Source: an uncultured Verrucomicrobiota bacterium
GTDB lineage: Bacteria; Verrucomicrobiota; Verrucomicrobiia; Verrucomicrobiales; Verrucomicrobiaceae
Assembly (NCBI GenBank): GCA_903838675.1
Contig: CAILZI010000138.1
Location: 1 to 41,305, forward strand
DNA: 41,305 nt
Direction: 5' to 3'
Part shown: positions 40,431 through 41,305 of the stretch, piece by piece
How positions within the stretch are numbered: the stretch's first letter is position 1
Layout: every line of letters begins with the position of its first letter
The notes under the pieces: model-generated
Told to the model about the DNA's origin: nothing
Seen by the model: the letters and a program-made list of their open reading frames with translations, nothing else
Database searches by the model: none
Program-made: the position numbers and the translations under genes

Positions 40431-40477
40431 CTGATGATGAGGGAAGTTGTATGTTTATTCATTTAGGGTTCCCTTCA

Positions 40478-41305
40478 TTACCGAAACATCAACGGCAACA
40501 CTTCGTGCAAATCATCCCGCCATACTGGCCAGCAATGCGCGCCCTCGGTCGGATGCCACACAGGATGGATGCCTGCCGAATTGAAGGCCTCCACCATCTT
40601 TTCCACATCAGCAAAGCCACCGTCCTGCCGGCCACTGCCAATCCAAAACAGGCTGAGCTTCTCATTAGCCGCCTTGGGATCAGCCATGAATGCCGAAAAT
40701 CTATTCGTTGGCAGACTCGCGCTGAACACTGCCACCCAACTGAATTTGTCGAGATTGTTCAGCCCAATCATCAGTGAACGAGCACCGCCCATCGACAGAC
40801 CCGCAATCGCCCGATTCTTCGCCCCCGCCTTCACCCGATAGTTCTGTTCAACGAGCGGAATGATCTCGTCCAGCAATTCCGCCTTGGATGCATCATCGCC
40901 CCGCTTGGTGGCGTGCCCGTTCGGCATGACGATGATCATTGGTTTCATTTTTCCATTCGTCAGCAAGTTATCGGCAATGCGATGCGCAAAACCAAATTGG
41001 GACCATGCGCCCTCATCATCGCCATAGCCGTGCAACAAGTAGAACACCGGAAATTGCACCGATGCGTCAGTGCCATACCCCGGTGGGGTATACACCACCA
41101 CCTGCCTCGGATCCCCCGTCACTTTTGATTCATACGTGAGGGTGGACAGCACGCCGTGCGGCACCTTCTGCACGTCAAAAAACGTCGGCTGCGGTCCCTT
41201 TATTTCAAATGCGTTCAAATGACCGGTGGGGCTGAGTTGCAAACGTGGATTCCCAGGATCAAGGACCTCAACGCCATCGAGAATCAGCCTGTAAGTGTAT
41301 AATCC
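40478..41305 (-). CDS. feruloyl-esterase-like protein, 5' end outside the window
   Basis: 275 codons present; the frame is open to the window edge. The visible N-terminal part (YTYRLILDGVEVLDPGNPR) is the end of an E-set/CBM48-like sandwich. The esterase D-type domain follows: VVVYTPPGYG, FPVFYLLHGYGDDEGAWSQF, MKPMIIVMPNGHA, the elbow AGLSMGGARSLMIGL (nucleophile Ser) and the catalytic His in EGAHCWPVWRDDLHEVLPLM. This is the architecture of bacterial xylan-associated feruloyl/acetyl esterases. It heads the visible part of the xylan-type cluster. Confidence 0.85.
   Translation of the reverse strand, partial: GLYTYRLILDGVEVLDPGNPRLQLSPTGHLNAFEIKGPQPTFFDVQKVPHGVLSTLTYESKVTGDPRQVVVYTPPGYGTDASVQFPVFYLLHGYGDDEGAWSQFGFAHRIADNLLTNGKMKPMIIVMPNGHATKRGDDASKAELLDEIIPLVEQNYRVKAGAKNRAIAGLSMGGARSLMIGLNNLDKFSWVAVFSASLPTNRFSAFMADPKAANEKLSLFWIGSGRQDGGFADVEKMVEAFNSAGIHPVWHPTEGAHCWPVWRDDLHEVLPLMFR

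Overview
The window looks like a Verrucomicrobiota chromosome (Prosthecobacter/Verrucomicrobium-type). This is inferred from gene content: DUF1501, DUF1552, DUF1592-type cytochromes, a PVC heme-binding protein, DUF1080, DUF3472 and a secreted ceramidase-like/LamG protein are all families concentrated in Verrucomicrobiota and Planctomycetota. No rRNA, tRNA, CRISPR array or intact transposase was seen.

Region 1 (1-4189, + strand) is a compact operon with a plasmid/ICE-like look: a class II glutamine-amidotransferase-fold protein, a helix-turn-helix protein, a 58-aa conserved-looking small protein, a clamp-loader-like AAA+ ATPase, a DUF6908-like protein, a 118-aa protein of unknown function, a possible 23-aa membrane peptide and a CDC48/FtsH-type AAA+ ATPase. 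Genes overlap or nearly touch. A 9-bp-arm palindrome lies upstream of the operon (123-143) and recurs, with one mismatch, just before the second ATPase (3056-3076).

Region 2 (4190-14800) is a mosaic. The last 60-95 codons of the region 1 CDC48-type ATPase gene recur four more times on the + strand (about 6588-6766, 8338-8490, 11557-11845, 14421-14617). Every copy keeps the 3' end and lacks the 5' end. Unrelated cargo lies between these tails: a ceramidase-like/LamG protein; a four-helix membrane protein plus an SGNH hydrolase; a malonate uptake and activation operon (madL-madM-matB); and a DUF3472 protein plus a DUF1501 protein. A second dispersed repeat of about 60-75 bp (called R2 here) occurs at 7511, 11488, 11851 and 12941, and two direct copies bracket the 11557-11845 tail. 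Together these suggest a hotspot where cargo accumulated at the 3' end of an AAA ATPase gene.

Region 3 (14809-33582, - strand) is one long co-directional run. At its 5' end are an ECF sigma factor, interrupted by an in-frame TAA, and a membrane-anchored putative anti-sigma/FecR-like protein. Downstream come a leucine-rich-repeat protein, a DUF1587/1592/1588/1585 cytochrome, a BPSS1187-like hydrolase, a PVC heme-binding protein, a DUF1080 protein, a DUF1552 protein, a heparinase-like/PA14 protein and an esterase-fucosidase fusion. It reads as a secreted polysaccharide-degradation and respiration locus.

Region 4 (33600-41305, - strand) is a xylan-type deacylation cluster: feruloyl-esterase-like (runs off the window), CE7-like acetyl xylan esterase, sialate O-acetylesterase-like, ThuA-like, GH43-like and a dienelactone-hydrolase-like esterase. 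Several genes are joined by 4-bp ATGA overlaps. Gene tails and an orphan signal-peptide start in the gaps show that the cluster has been reshuffled.
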